Part shown: piece by piece, positions 44,137-53,464 of the stretch | Layout: each line of letters starts with the position of its first letter | How positions within the stretch are numbered: the stretch's first letter is position 1 | Assembly: GCA_029339195.1 (NCBI GenBank) | Contig: JAPTJF010000333.1 | Location: forward strand, 1 to 64,000 | Source of the DNA: Micractinium sp. NFX-FRZ | Taxonomy: Eukaryota > Chlorophyta > Trebouxiophyceae > Chlorellales > Chlorellaceae | Direction: 5' to 3' | Length of the DNA: 64,000 nt | The notes under the pieces: model-generated | Database searches by the model: none | Told to the model about the DNA's origin: nothing | Seen by the model: the letters and a program-made list of their open reading frames with translations, nothing else | Made by a program: the position numbers and the translations under genes

Positions 44137-47100
44137 ATGGGTGAGCGCAAGGTCCTCAACAAGTACTTCCCACCGGTGAGCCAAGCTGCCTGCCTGCCTG
44201 CCCTATGCCTAGGGTGCTGGCGTTTGGGGAGGGGGTGAATGGCGCGCGGCTGCGCAGGAAGGTCGCCGGGCGCCTGTCTGCCTTCCTGTCTGCCTGAATG
44301 CCTTCGGGTTGGACTGCACAGCTCGGGAACGTTTCAAGCTGCACCTGGGCTGGCGTCGCCAGCCTGCCTGGCCTGCCAACCTGCTGCTGTCGGCTCTGCC
44401 TGGCTGTTGAGCGCCGCGAGCTACTGGGGCTGGGCGTGCTGCTGTTGCGCTGGCGGTGGCGCCGCTGCTGCTGTTGCCCCTTTTCCTTCACGAATTGCGT
44501 CGGCCAATATGTGTGTTTGTCCCTTGGCTCACTTGTGTGAGGCAACCCACCCTCATCCACCCTACCGCACCCCTTGCCCCCTTTCTCTACCGCTCTGTAT
44601 TGTTAAACAGGACTTCGACCTGGCGAATTTGTGTGTCACCCCTTAGCTCACCTGCGTGAGGCACCCCAGTCTTATCACTGCCACAACCTTGCACCGCTTC
44701 CGCCTTCCCTCCTCCACCGCAGGACTTCGACCCGGCCAAGATGCCCCGCATGAAGAAAGTGCGGAGCGAGGACAAGCAGATGAAGGTGGGTGGCCGGTGT
44801 GGGGCGGGGCGGGACCTTGGAAGATGCCAGTGACAGCCGTAACGGCAGCGGGACAGGTAGAGGGCGGTGCAGAGGCAGGTGGATGGGTGGGCTTTGCCCA
44901 CCAGTGCTCCCTGGGCGCAGAAACTTGCAACAGCATGGGGCACGGTCGGGGCACCCCACCGCTGCTGCCAGCTATGCTCCTTTACCTTGCACCGCCCCCT
45001 TTGCTGCCCTCCCCACGGGTGCACGCTCTGCTGCCCACCCACCCGCGACGCTCCCCACAATCACGCCCTCCTTCCCTGCCCCCAGGTGCGCATGATGCTT
45101 CCCATGACGGTGCGCTGCAACGTGTGCGGCACCTTTATGTACAAGGGCACCAAGTTCAACACGCGCATGGAGGATGTGCGGGGGGAGGACTACCTGGGCA
45201 TCAAAATCTTCAGGTGGGCCTGTCTGACAAATTATGAAATCGAGGTTTGGGGGGAGTGGAGGGTGTGAGGCAGCGGGAGGGCTACCGGCATCAACATGTT
45301 CAGGTGGGGCAGGGGACCCAGCTTGTGAGCATAAGAAATTTGACTTGCATCAAGGCTTGGGTGGGGCGGACCAGAAGTCTTCCAGTGGCTTGTGTTTGCA
45401 CTCTCTGCAAGTGCGGTGGTGTGTGTAGCTTGCTGGTTTCGGCTTTGGAAGCGGGGGGAAGCTTTGGCGTGCAGGGGGAGGGCTACCTGGGTCTCATCAT
45501 CTCCAGGCGAGCAGGTGTCGTGACTGTTTGGCTGACTTCAATTGACTCGGCGCATGAGCCTCTTGCTTCTGTCGCACACATCTCTCCTTTCCTCGCCCCT
45601 GACCCCTCCCTCCCTCCCTCTCCCCCCTCCTGGTTCAGGTTCTACTACCGCTGCACCCACTGCTCAGCCGAGTTCTGCATGAAAACGGACCCCAAGAACG
45701 CGGGTGGGCAAAATTTGGGGAGGGGTGGTTCTGGTGTAGCACTGGCTGCAGTGCTTGGACGCTCTTCTTTCCTGCTCAGTCACAGGGCATGACAGCTGTG
45801 GCTGATCAGGCTGACCTGGCGCTGTGCAGCCTTTGAGCCGTGCTGGCACAAGCACGAGCTCCCGCGGCTCTGCACCACAGCCATCCTCTGCTTTGCTGAC
45901 CTGGCACCTGTTCCCGGCCCTGGCACTGCGTGCTGACCTGGCACCCGCTTGCTGACCTGGCACTGCAGACTACGAGCTGGAGGCGGGTGCCACGCGCAAC
46001 TACGAGCCCTGGCGGGACAAGGAGAAGCAAGTCAAGGCGGCGGTGGTGGAGCGGGAGGAGGAGGAGCGGGGGAACGCGATGAAGGTGAGGGGTGACGGCA
46101 GCTGGGTGGTACATGCTTGTGTGCATGGTCCTGCCGCCGCCGCTTTTGGTGGTGTACTGCGGTGTGGCAGCGCAGGCTAGGGAGGCAGCGGTGTAGCAGC
46201 AGGGGCAGGAAGAGGAGCGAGGAAGACGATGATTTAAGAGCTGGCATGGGTGTCTCTCGGCCTCCCTGCACAGCCAGCCGCGCTCTGCTCCTGATGAGCA
46301 GCGCCTTGCCCGCCCTGCGGGCCTGGTTGCGTGGCAGCTGCCGCCCGCCCCTTGCCCTTTCCTCGCTCCTCGCTCACACTCTCTTTCTTTTGCCCGCCTC
46401 GCTGCAGGCCTGGAGACCGCACTCTGAGCTCTCCCAGTCACCACCAGTCACAAGTATCCTGTGCCTGCATTATACTATTTATTGGTACTCCTGGTACTGC
46501 AGGCCCTGGAGAACCGCACGCTGGACAGCCGGCGGGAGATGGACATCCTGAATGCACTGGATGAGATGAGGAGCCTCAAGGTGGGGGGCAAGACGTGACT
46601 TGGGTACCATAAAGTTTGTGCCAGGCAAAACTAGACGCTCACAGGGAAAGGATCAGATTCACGCCAGTTGGGAGCTGTGCTGCTGTGCGTGGGCAGACAG
46701 GGCGTGCTGCGCCGGCATGAAGTGAGATGGGATGGGATGCCTGTGTCTGCGACTTCGGTGGCGCCGTGCACCTGGTGACTCGCAATCCCCTCCTCACCGC
46801 CTTCCCATCTGTGTTTTCCAATATCCTCTCGGATCTCTCCTCTCATGCGGTTCCCCCTCTCCAGGCGTGGCACGAGCGCATGCACTCACAGGCTGTGCTC
46901 GCCGTTGCCCCCTCGTCTCCTCACAATCCCACCCGCTCCCTCCCTCTCTGATTGGCTGCCGACCTTCTCTCTCCCCACCCCCTTCTCTTGCTCCCCAGGC
47001 GCGGCACGAGCGCGTTGACACTGAGGCTGCCCTGGCGGCACTCAAGCGCAGCGGGCCTCAGGAGGAGGTGGATTTGGACGAGGAGGATGAGAAGGCGGTC

Positions 47101-48170
47101 AGGTGTGTGGCGGGGGTGGTGGGGAGGGGCTGTTGGGGAAGGAACGGTTAACTTCGGGTGGATGAGGGAACGAAGAGGCAGTCAGGTGTGTTTCGGGGGG
47201 TGGTGGGGAGAAGGGTGGGGGGAGTGGGGGCGCCGGAGGCAGCAGGAGGAAGGAGAGGTGGATTTGGGATGAGGAGGACGACGGGCGGTCGGGGGAGGAC
47301 AGAACGTGGCCCCCTTTATGCTGGCCTGAACCTTGACGTGCCGAGGCAAGCACTGGCTAGCAAGACCTAGGCGCAACACCTGCCTTCACACGTGGCTAAC
47401 CTGCTCCTGGTTCTGCCCCCCCCCCCCCCCCCCCTGCCCACGAGTGCAGACGCATGCTGCTGCAGCGCGCCGGCTTTGTGCGGCGGCTGTCAGACAGCGA
47501 TGAGGAGGAGGGGAGCAAGGCATCAGGCAGAGCGGCGCGCAACGGCGGCGGCGGCGGCGGGGCAGGCCCTTCTGCGCCCGGCGGCCGGGCGGGCGGAGGC
47601 ACGGTGCGCATGCGTGGTGCCACCGTGGCACCAGCGGCGGCCGCTCTTTGGGAGGAGGAGCTGTCAGAGGCGAGTGAGGACACGGGGATTGATGGGGACG
47701 CGTTCATGCAGCAGCAGTTTGCTGCTGCGCGCGCCGCGGCTGCTGACGTGACGGGGCCCGACGGCGATGGGGGCTACGGGCAGTGGCAGGCGGCGCAGCA
47801 GCAGCAGGCGGCCCGGAGTGGAGAGGAGGAGGAAGGGGAGGACGAGGAGCGGGGGCAGGCAGGTGCCGCAGGCCCTGCTGCGGGTGCTGGGCAGCAGGCG
47901 CGGTCGGCGGCAGCGGCACCCAAGAAGCCAGCTGAGAAGCCGCCCCCGGCTCTCCCCAAGTTTGGAGCGCGGCCGGTGGCTGTGGTGGTCAAACGCAAAG
48001 CGGAGACGGAGGCTGCGGGCACCAAGCCTGCGAAGCAGGCTGCGCCAGCAGCAGCAGCAGCAGCAGCGTCGGCAGCAGAGGAGTCGGATGGGAGCGCCGG
48101 CGGCGGCATGGGCGCGCTGCTTGCCGGCTATGGCAGCGGCAGCAGCGGCAGCGGCGGCGAGAGCCCCTGA
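44137..48170 (+). CDS. YJU2: Splicing factor YJU2 (CCDC94/CWC16 family)
   Basis: Exons 44137-44175, 44723-44785, 45086-45213, 45639-45703, 45969-46084, 46503-46580, 46999-47102, 47450-48170, giving 437 residues. YJU2 joins the activated spliceosome and supports branching. The N-terminus is diagnostic: MGERKVLNKYFPPDFDPAKM, then MTVRCNVCGTFMYKGTKFN and FYYRCTHCSAEFCMKTDPKN, carrying the two CxxC pairs that bind zinc, and ELEAGATRNYEPWRDKEKQV. ALENRTLDSRREMDILNALD and DTEAALAALKRSGPQEEVDL follow. The last exon is a long low-complexity Ala/Gly/Glu tail with RRMLLQRAGFVRRLSDSDEE, ending SSGSGGESP. A 19-base poly-C tract precedes its acceptor. Exons 6-7 and the extreme C-terminus are duplicated near 52 kb. 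Confidence 0.94.
44518..44680 (+). repeat. Echo of YJU2 exon 2 start and a local tandem repeat
   Basis: AACAGGACTTCGACCTGGCG near 44606 copies the acceptor and first codons of exon 2 at 44723 (DFDLAN against DFDPAK). CCCTTGGCTCACTTGTGTGA near 44521 and CCCTTAGCTCACCTGCGTGA near 44640 are flanking repeats. Together they imply a duplicated unit of roughly 120 bases. Confidence 0.85.
45265..45515 (+). repeat. Two echoes of YJU2 exon 3 end
   Basis: The true end is GGACTACCTGGGCATCAAAA then TCTTCAG/GTGGGC. Echoes read GGGCTACCGGCATCAACATG then TTCAGGTGGGG (about 45277-45310) and GGGCTACCTGGGTCTCATCA then TCTCCAGGCGAG (about 45480-45512). Confidence 0.88.
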
Positions 48171-48903
48171 GGGGGCCCTGTGCTTGGGTCCCGCTGTGCA
48201 TACACCCCTGTTGCCCTGCTGGTTGCACGCTCTGTTGTTATTGTTTTCGCAACTGTCCGGTTTTAAGACCAGTTTCCCAAGATGAGCGGAGTGAGGCACA
48301 TGCACTGGCGGATGCAGGGCTTGGGCATCGCCGGGCTTGTGCAGCCAGCGGGCGCCAGGTGGCACCAGCGGCGGTGCTGGTCTGGCTGGCCGGCTGGGAG
48401 CAGAGCACCGAGGTTTGTTCCTGAGGTGGTCAGAAAAGACGCGAGAAATGAGGAGAACACAGAAGGGACAGCTCTGAACAACGGGGGAAGTTGCCACTGA
48501 GGCAGGGGCACTGCATGGGGCATTGCCAATGCGCCAGGCAGCATGCTGCCACCCAGCCATCCCTCTGCCGCCCTGTCAACAAGGTTGGAAGCATCTCTGC
48601 ACTTTGCCTCTATGGGGCTTCACATCAACTGGAGAGTACAGGAGGAGTTGTACTGTGCCCAGATTTGTGTGGTGGAAGAGGGTACAGAGGCAAGGCATGC
48701 GCATCTCTGAAGCAGCTGAAGCGGAGGGTGGCATGTCAGAGGACACGTGGCAGGGTAAGGGCTGTACATGATGACCATACTTCAAAACAAGCTCAAGGGG
48801 AGGAGCTGATGCCAACTCAACCAAGGGGCAGAACAACAAAGCAACGGGGAGGCAGAGGCAAATGATGCGCCCGGTGAGGTGGCAGGCGTCATCCTGCCAG
48901 GCT
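48171..48903. repeat. Left copy of duplicated YJU2/MCO inter-gene segment
   Basis: This non-coding stretch matches 52772-53464 closely. Around 48600-48900 it is almost identical to 53170-53465 (for example GCATGCGCATCTCTGAAGCA in both). It is part of a larger direct duplication that includes the YJU2 3' end and the multicopper oxidase 3' end. Confidence 0.9.
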
Positions 48904-49144
48904 TCATCCTGGCAGCCGGCAAGCGGGCGCCAGCATGGCAAGCAGGGCGGCCAAATTGCGCCGGCACGCCGCCTCGCCAGAGGTAGGAGCAGCCTCCAGT
49001 GGGAGTGGGGCAGGCACGGGGGCGGGCTCCGGGCCGCCCCCTGCTGCGCTGCCCTCGCTGCACTCCAGGTTGGCAGGCGCATCCCAGCCTCCACCCCCGG
49101 GCGGGCCCACAGTAAAGTACAGCATCATCCCGCTGCCCATGTGC
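48904..49144 (-). pseudogene. Multicopper oxidase 3'-end fragment (left copy of duplication)
   Basis: The minus-strand reading from 49144 starts at the shared DLHM and continues GSGMMLYFTVGPP and WDAPANLECSEGSA, to a Pro/Ala-rich tail ending RNLAALLAMLAPACRLPG at 48904. It corresponds to the last 80 or so residues of the oxidase at 53.5-57.2 kb. Upstream of the breakpoint the sequence belongs to a different gene, so there is no promoter or oxidase body. The tail frame is intact here, unlike the full-length copy. Confidence 0.85.
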
Positions 49145-51390
49145 AGGTCCTCGCCACCTTGGGCCCCCGCCGGCTGAGAGCCTCGCGGGCGTCGGCAAGG
49201 GCGGCGCGCCAGTCCTCCAAGCGGGGTGGGCCGCCGTATCCAGGCACATACCCTGCAGACAGGACGTGCGCATGGGCGCCCCACTGATTACGACACGGCA
49301 GCATGCAGCATGCGGGTGCTGGCAAGCGGCGGCTGCACCAGCATGCAGGCAGCAACAGTTGAGCAGCAGCAGCAACAGTGGGCAGGCATCAGCGGGATTA
49401 CGGCAGCGGCAGGCAGCAACAAGCAGCAGTGGCATCCGGCAGCACCAACAGGATTCAAGGCAGCAGCAGGCACCTGCGTCGAGGAAGGCGGAAGCGTCGC
49501 TGATGCCATAGGCACGGTTGGCGCCATGCGCCCCGCCAGTGCCCTTCACAATGAGCCTCTTCAGGTTGTCCGGGCCAAGGCCAGGCGCGCTGCCGGGGCC
49601 AGGTGGGAGGGCGCCAACGCTCTCCATCACGTCTGCCAGAACGCCTGCGTATCACGTCTGCCAGAACGCCTGCGTGCATGTTGAAGGGCCACGGCGGGGG
49701 AGGGGAGGGAGGAGGGCGGGGGGGTGGGGAGGGAGGTGAGGGAGAGCGGGAGCAGCCACCCCGAATGCAGCGCCTGCCAACCGACAGCCCGGTGCACAGC
49801 TGCGGAGTGGCGGCGCACAGCTGCCGAGTGGCTGCCTCCGGAGCAAGGCACCCACCCCCTGCCTCCCTGTGAAAAAAAACTCACCCGCCACAATGTTGAG
49901 CTACAGGCGCTCCAGCAGGGCCGCCCGCTCCGCCCGTGCTTCCTTCCTTCCAGTGCTGGCAAGGGGGTCGGCAATGGCGGAGGCGGCGGCGCCGAGGGAG
50001 GCCTTGGTGCGGCGGAAGAGGAAGCCCGGAAATGCGGCTGCAAGCGCGTCCAGAAACGCAGAGTTGTCCAGGCAGCGCTGGTCGTCTTGCTCCGCCACCC
50101 AGAGGCGCTGCAGGACGGGCCTGAGGCGGCGGGCGGCGGCGCGGCAGACGTGCTGCTGCTTGGTGAATGCATCAAGAGCCAGCGGATCCTGCGGCGACGG
50201 CAGGCAGCGTGTGTGTGCGGGGGGGGGGCATGGGCGGGCACCGGGTCACACAGGCAGGCAGGGGGTGCGTGTGGGATGCATGTGGATGGCGCTTAGCGGG
50301 AAGGCACGCGTGTCAAACAGCGGCTGCAGCCAGCAAGTCCCGCAACGCCCAGCAGCCGCCCGCCCGCCCCCACAGCTGGCCGGCGGCACTCACAATGCCG
50401 GGGTTGGCGGGCTGCGGCTCGCGGCCGCTCTCAAAGTCCCTCATGCGGCGCACATGCTCCACGCACTGCTCCTCCCGCCGCCTCAGGGGGACCCAGACAT
50501 CGGCGAGCGCCTGCAGGCAGGCGTGGGGCGAGGCGCCTGTTTGGGGGGATGTGCAGCGCAGGAAGAATGCCAGAGCAATCACTCTACCTGCACACTGTGC
50601 CACCAGAAGCGTGTGGGACAGCCGCAGCAAGCAGATGTGCACAGCCAGGCGGCACTAACCACGGCAGCACAGCCCAGCACGCAGCGCCTGCCCCGCCCCG
50701 CCTCACCCCCAGCCAGAGCGCCGGGACATCCTCCACCCGGAGGCCGAGGCGGCGCCCGGTTGTGGACGACAGGATGAGATGAGAGACCCGTGCAAACTCC
50801 GGCTTCTTCTGAAGCTGCGGCAGCTGCGTTGTGAGGAACTCGTCGGTGGGTGCCGCCAGCAGCAGTTCTGCGGCGGGGCGGCGGGCATGGAGCGCTTGAT
50901 GCAGACCTCAGCACAGACCCACACCTGTCAGGCGGGCACTGCAGCCTGCTGGGACCCCTGGACACCAGCTGGACCAGCACCCACCATAGGTGTCGCGGTC
51001 GGTCAGGCGCGCCAGGCACAGCACGTCGCTGAGCAGGTAGGCCCCGATGGCACCCAACATCGGCGCGCACGGCAGCATCGCCTCTAAGGTCAGGGCACCC
51101 GCCCCGTGCTTAAAGGAGGCAGGGAAGGCGCAGGGCGGGGCTGCCTGCAGCAGGACAGCAGGCAGCCGGGCTTTGGCTCGGCGGCAGCTCCGCAGCAGCA
51201 GGCGGCGTCCAGCAGCACCGCCAGTCCCGCCTCTGCCCACGCCATCCCACCCACCCACCTCTCCAGAGGCGCACAGGGCGCCCACGCCTGCTTCCTCGTC
51301 GCCCAGGGCACCCGATGGGCCCGCATGCAGCCCGGCCAGCGCGAGGGCAGCTGCGACCGCAAAGAGGGCCGCGACGGCGCGTGGCGCCAT
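49125..51390 (-). pseudogene. Broken secreted-protein gene of unknown family (internal TAG, chimeric 3' end)
   Basis: Minus-strand exons 51390-51259, 51108-50985, 50867-50707, 50510-50394, 50188-49885, 49644-49474, 49252-49125 are phase-consistent and would code about 378 residues. The first exon is a clear signal peptide (MAPRAVAALFAVAAALALAG). Later stretches include LLSDVLCLARLTDRDTYGEL, FARVSHLILSSTTGRRLGLR, EHVRRMRDFESGREPQPANP and NLKRLIVKGTGGAHGANRAY. I recognise no family. Exon 5 contains an in-frame TAG at 49903-49901. Beyond it the frame continues LNIVA and splices perfectly to GVLADVMESVG, so the stop looks like a nonsense mutation. The last exon runs into duplicated oxidase sequence and stops in the wrong frame (TCTWAAG). 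Alternatives are an assembly error or a real protein ending at the TAG. Confidence 0.7.
49644..49685 (-). repeat. 25-base tandem echo at exon 6 start of the broken gene
   Basis: GCGTTCTGGCAGACGTGAT occurs twice in tandem with an AG before each copy. Either acceptor could be used, but only the proximal one gives the DVMESVG frame cleanly. Confidence 0.85.
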
Positions 51391-51964
51391 GGCCAGGAAT
51401 GGGGGCTGGGTGGATTGGCGAGTTCAGGGGAGACGTGAGCCGGGCCGCAGGGGCCCGCTAGGCCAGTTGCGGTCGCGATGGAGCCTACTAGCTGTGTACA
51501 GTCCCCAGGGGCATCGAAAACAAATGCAAACAAAACGAGGGCACTGAAGGAGCACCGCCGCGGGCCTGAGGGAAGCTGCTGGGGTGATAGCTGCTAGCGA
51601 TGATTGTTCTGCCGCCGTCAGGTGCTTTGCAGCCGTGTGGCGGGGCAGGCAAGTGAAGCAGGCAGCACCAGGAGGTGGGGAACGTATCGGCGGTTCGGGG
51701 CGGTTGTGCTTAGCTGTCTTGGTGTTTCCATTGGTGCTGTGCATTCCGCACTTAGCCTGTGCTTTGCTGGGTCAAGCAGGCGGCAGCAACGCGGGCGGGG
51801 CGGGGGGCGGAAGAATGCACTGCAGGTGGGCGGGCGTGGGTGTCTCTTCGCCTCCCTGAACACTGCCATGACTGCAGCAGCGTCGCGCCTGCCTCAGTCT
51901 TCTCCTCTCTCACTCACATGACCCTCTTGCTCCCGCTGCCTGCCACTGGTCTGTGGTACTGCAG

Positions 51965-52771
51965 GCCCTGGAGAACCGCACACTGGACAGCCGGCGGGAG
52001 ATGGACATCATGAATGCGCTGGATGAGATGCGGAGCCTCCGGGTGGGTGAGCACGTGCACCAATGAAACATACCACTAAGTCGGGGGCCTGGTAGTTCTT
52101 GTTGGACGCCTGGGGGACGGGCCTTGCAAATGCGCTGGACGTGGTGTGGAGCCTCAAGGTGTGGGAGCGCATGCAGCATGTTTGGGCGAGTTTGTCACAG
52201 AATTGCCAGGGAATCAGGGATGGTTTTGCTCCGTTTTCGAGCTGTGCTGCTGGCATGGGCGGATAGGGCGTGCTGTGCTGTGCTGTGCTGTGCTGTGATG
52301 GGGTGGCATGGGAAGCCTGTGTCTGTGACTCCAAGATCGCCGTGCGTCCGGTGGCCGGCATCCCCTCCCCACCCTGCTTTCAACCCCGCCCTGTAAACTG
52401 GGGTGTTACAGGCGCAGCACAAACGCGCAGCGTCTTTGCTGAACCCAGCCCCCTTCTCCTCTCACACTCCTGCCCCGTCCCTCCCTCTCTGATTGGCTGG
52501 CTGCCCTCTCCCCCCACCCCCTGCTCTTCCTCCCCAGGCGCGGCACGAGCGTGTGGACACGGAGGCCGCCCTGGCGGCGCTGAAGCGCAGCGGGCCTCAG
52601 GAGGAGGTGGACCTGGATGAGGAGGGCTCCAAGCCTGCCAAGCAGGCGGCGCCAGCAGCAGCAGCAGCAGCAGCAGCAGATGAGTCAGACGGGAGCGCCG
52701 GCGGCGGCATGGGCATGCTGCTTGCCGGCTACGGCAGCGGCAGCAGCGGCAGCGGCGGCAACAGCCCCTGA
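51965..52771 (+). pseudogene. Partial YJU2 copy (exons 6-7 and C-terminus)
   Basis: An exon-6 copy at 51965-52042 (ALENRTLDSRREMDIMNALD, same 78-base length and splice signals) and an exon-7 copy at 52538-52771 (DTEAALAALKRSGPQEEVDL) survive. The exon-7 copy is fused directly to the C-terminal tail (ADESDGSAGGGMGMLLAGYG) by loss of about 0.9 kb. The frame is open across both exons, but the zinc-binding N-terminus is absent. It is the right copy of the segmental duplication. It could still be transcribed, but a working YJU2 is not expected. Confidence 0.88.
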
Positions 52772-53464
52772 GGGGGCCTGCGCTTTGGCTCCGCTGTGCG
52801 CATGCCCATGCTGGCCTGCCGTATGCATGCTCTGTGTTTCTTGGTTGTGAACCTGCCCGAATCCATCTGAGACCAGATGCCCAAGATGAGCGGAGTGAGG
52901 CACAAGCACTGCATGATGCTGGGGGTGGGCTTGTGCCAGCGGGCGCCAGGTGGCACCAGCGGCGGCTGGTCTGGCTGGCCAGGTGGGAGCACCGGGGGTT
53001 TCCGAGGTGGTCAGAAAAGACGCGAGAAATGAGGAGAACACAGAAGGGACAGCTCTGAACAACGGGAGAAGCTGCCACTGAGGCAGGGGTACTGCCTGGG
53101 GCATTGTCGGTGCGCCAGGCAGCATGCTGCCACCCAGCCATCCCTTCCACTCTGCCGCCCTGTCAACGAAGTTGGAAGCTTGCCTCTATGGGGCTTCACA
53201 TCAATTGGAGAGTACAGGAGGATTTGTACTGTGCCCAGATTTGTGTGGTGGAAGAGGGTACAGAGGCAAGGCATGCGCATCTCTGAAGCAGCTGAAGCGG
53301 AGGGTGGCATGTCAGAGGACACGTGGCAGGGTAAGGGCTGTACATGATGACCATACTTCAAAACAAGCTCAAGGGGAGGAGCTGATGCCAACTCAACCAA
53401 GGGGCAGAACAACAAAGCAACGGAGACGCAGAGGCAAATGATGCGCCCGGTGAGGTGGCAGGCG
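52772..53464. repeat. Right copy of duplicated YJU2/MCO inter-gene segment
   Basis: It matches 48171-48903. In the right copy it separates the partial YJU2 from the full multicopper oxidase. Near-identity of this non-coding stretch suggests a recent event or gene conversion. Confidence 0.9.

Noticed and set aside
53011..53464. Continuation of the oxidase frame to 53011
   Set aside because: It crosses the duplicated inter-gene spacer and lacks any motif. The alternative frame gives a sensible hydrophobic terminus and matches the left duplicate.
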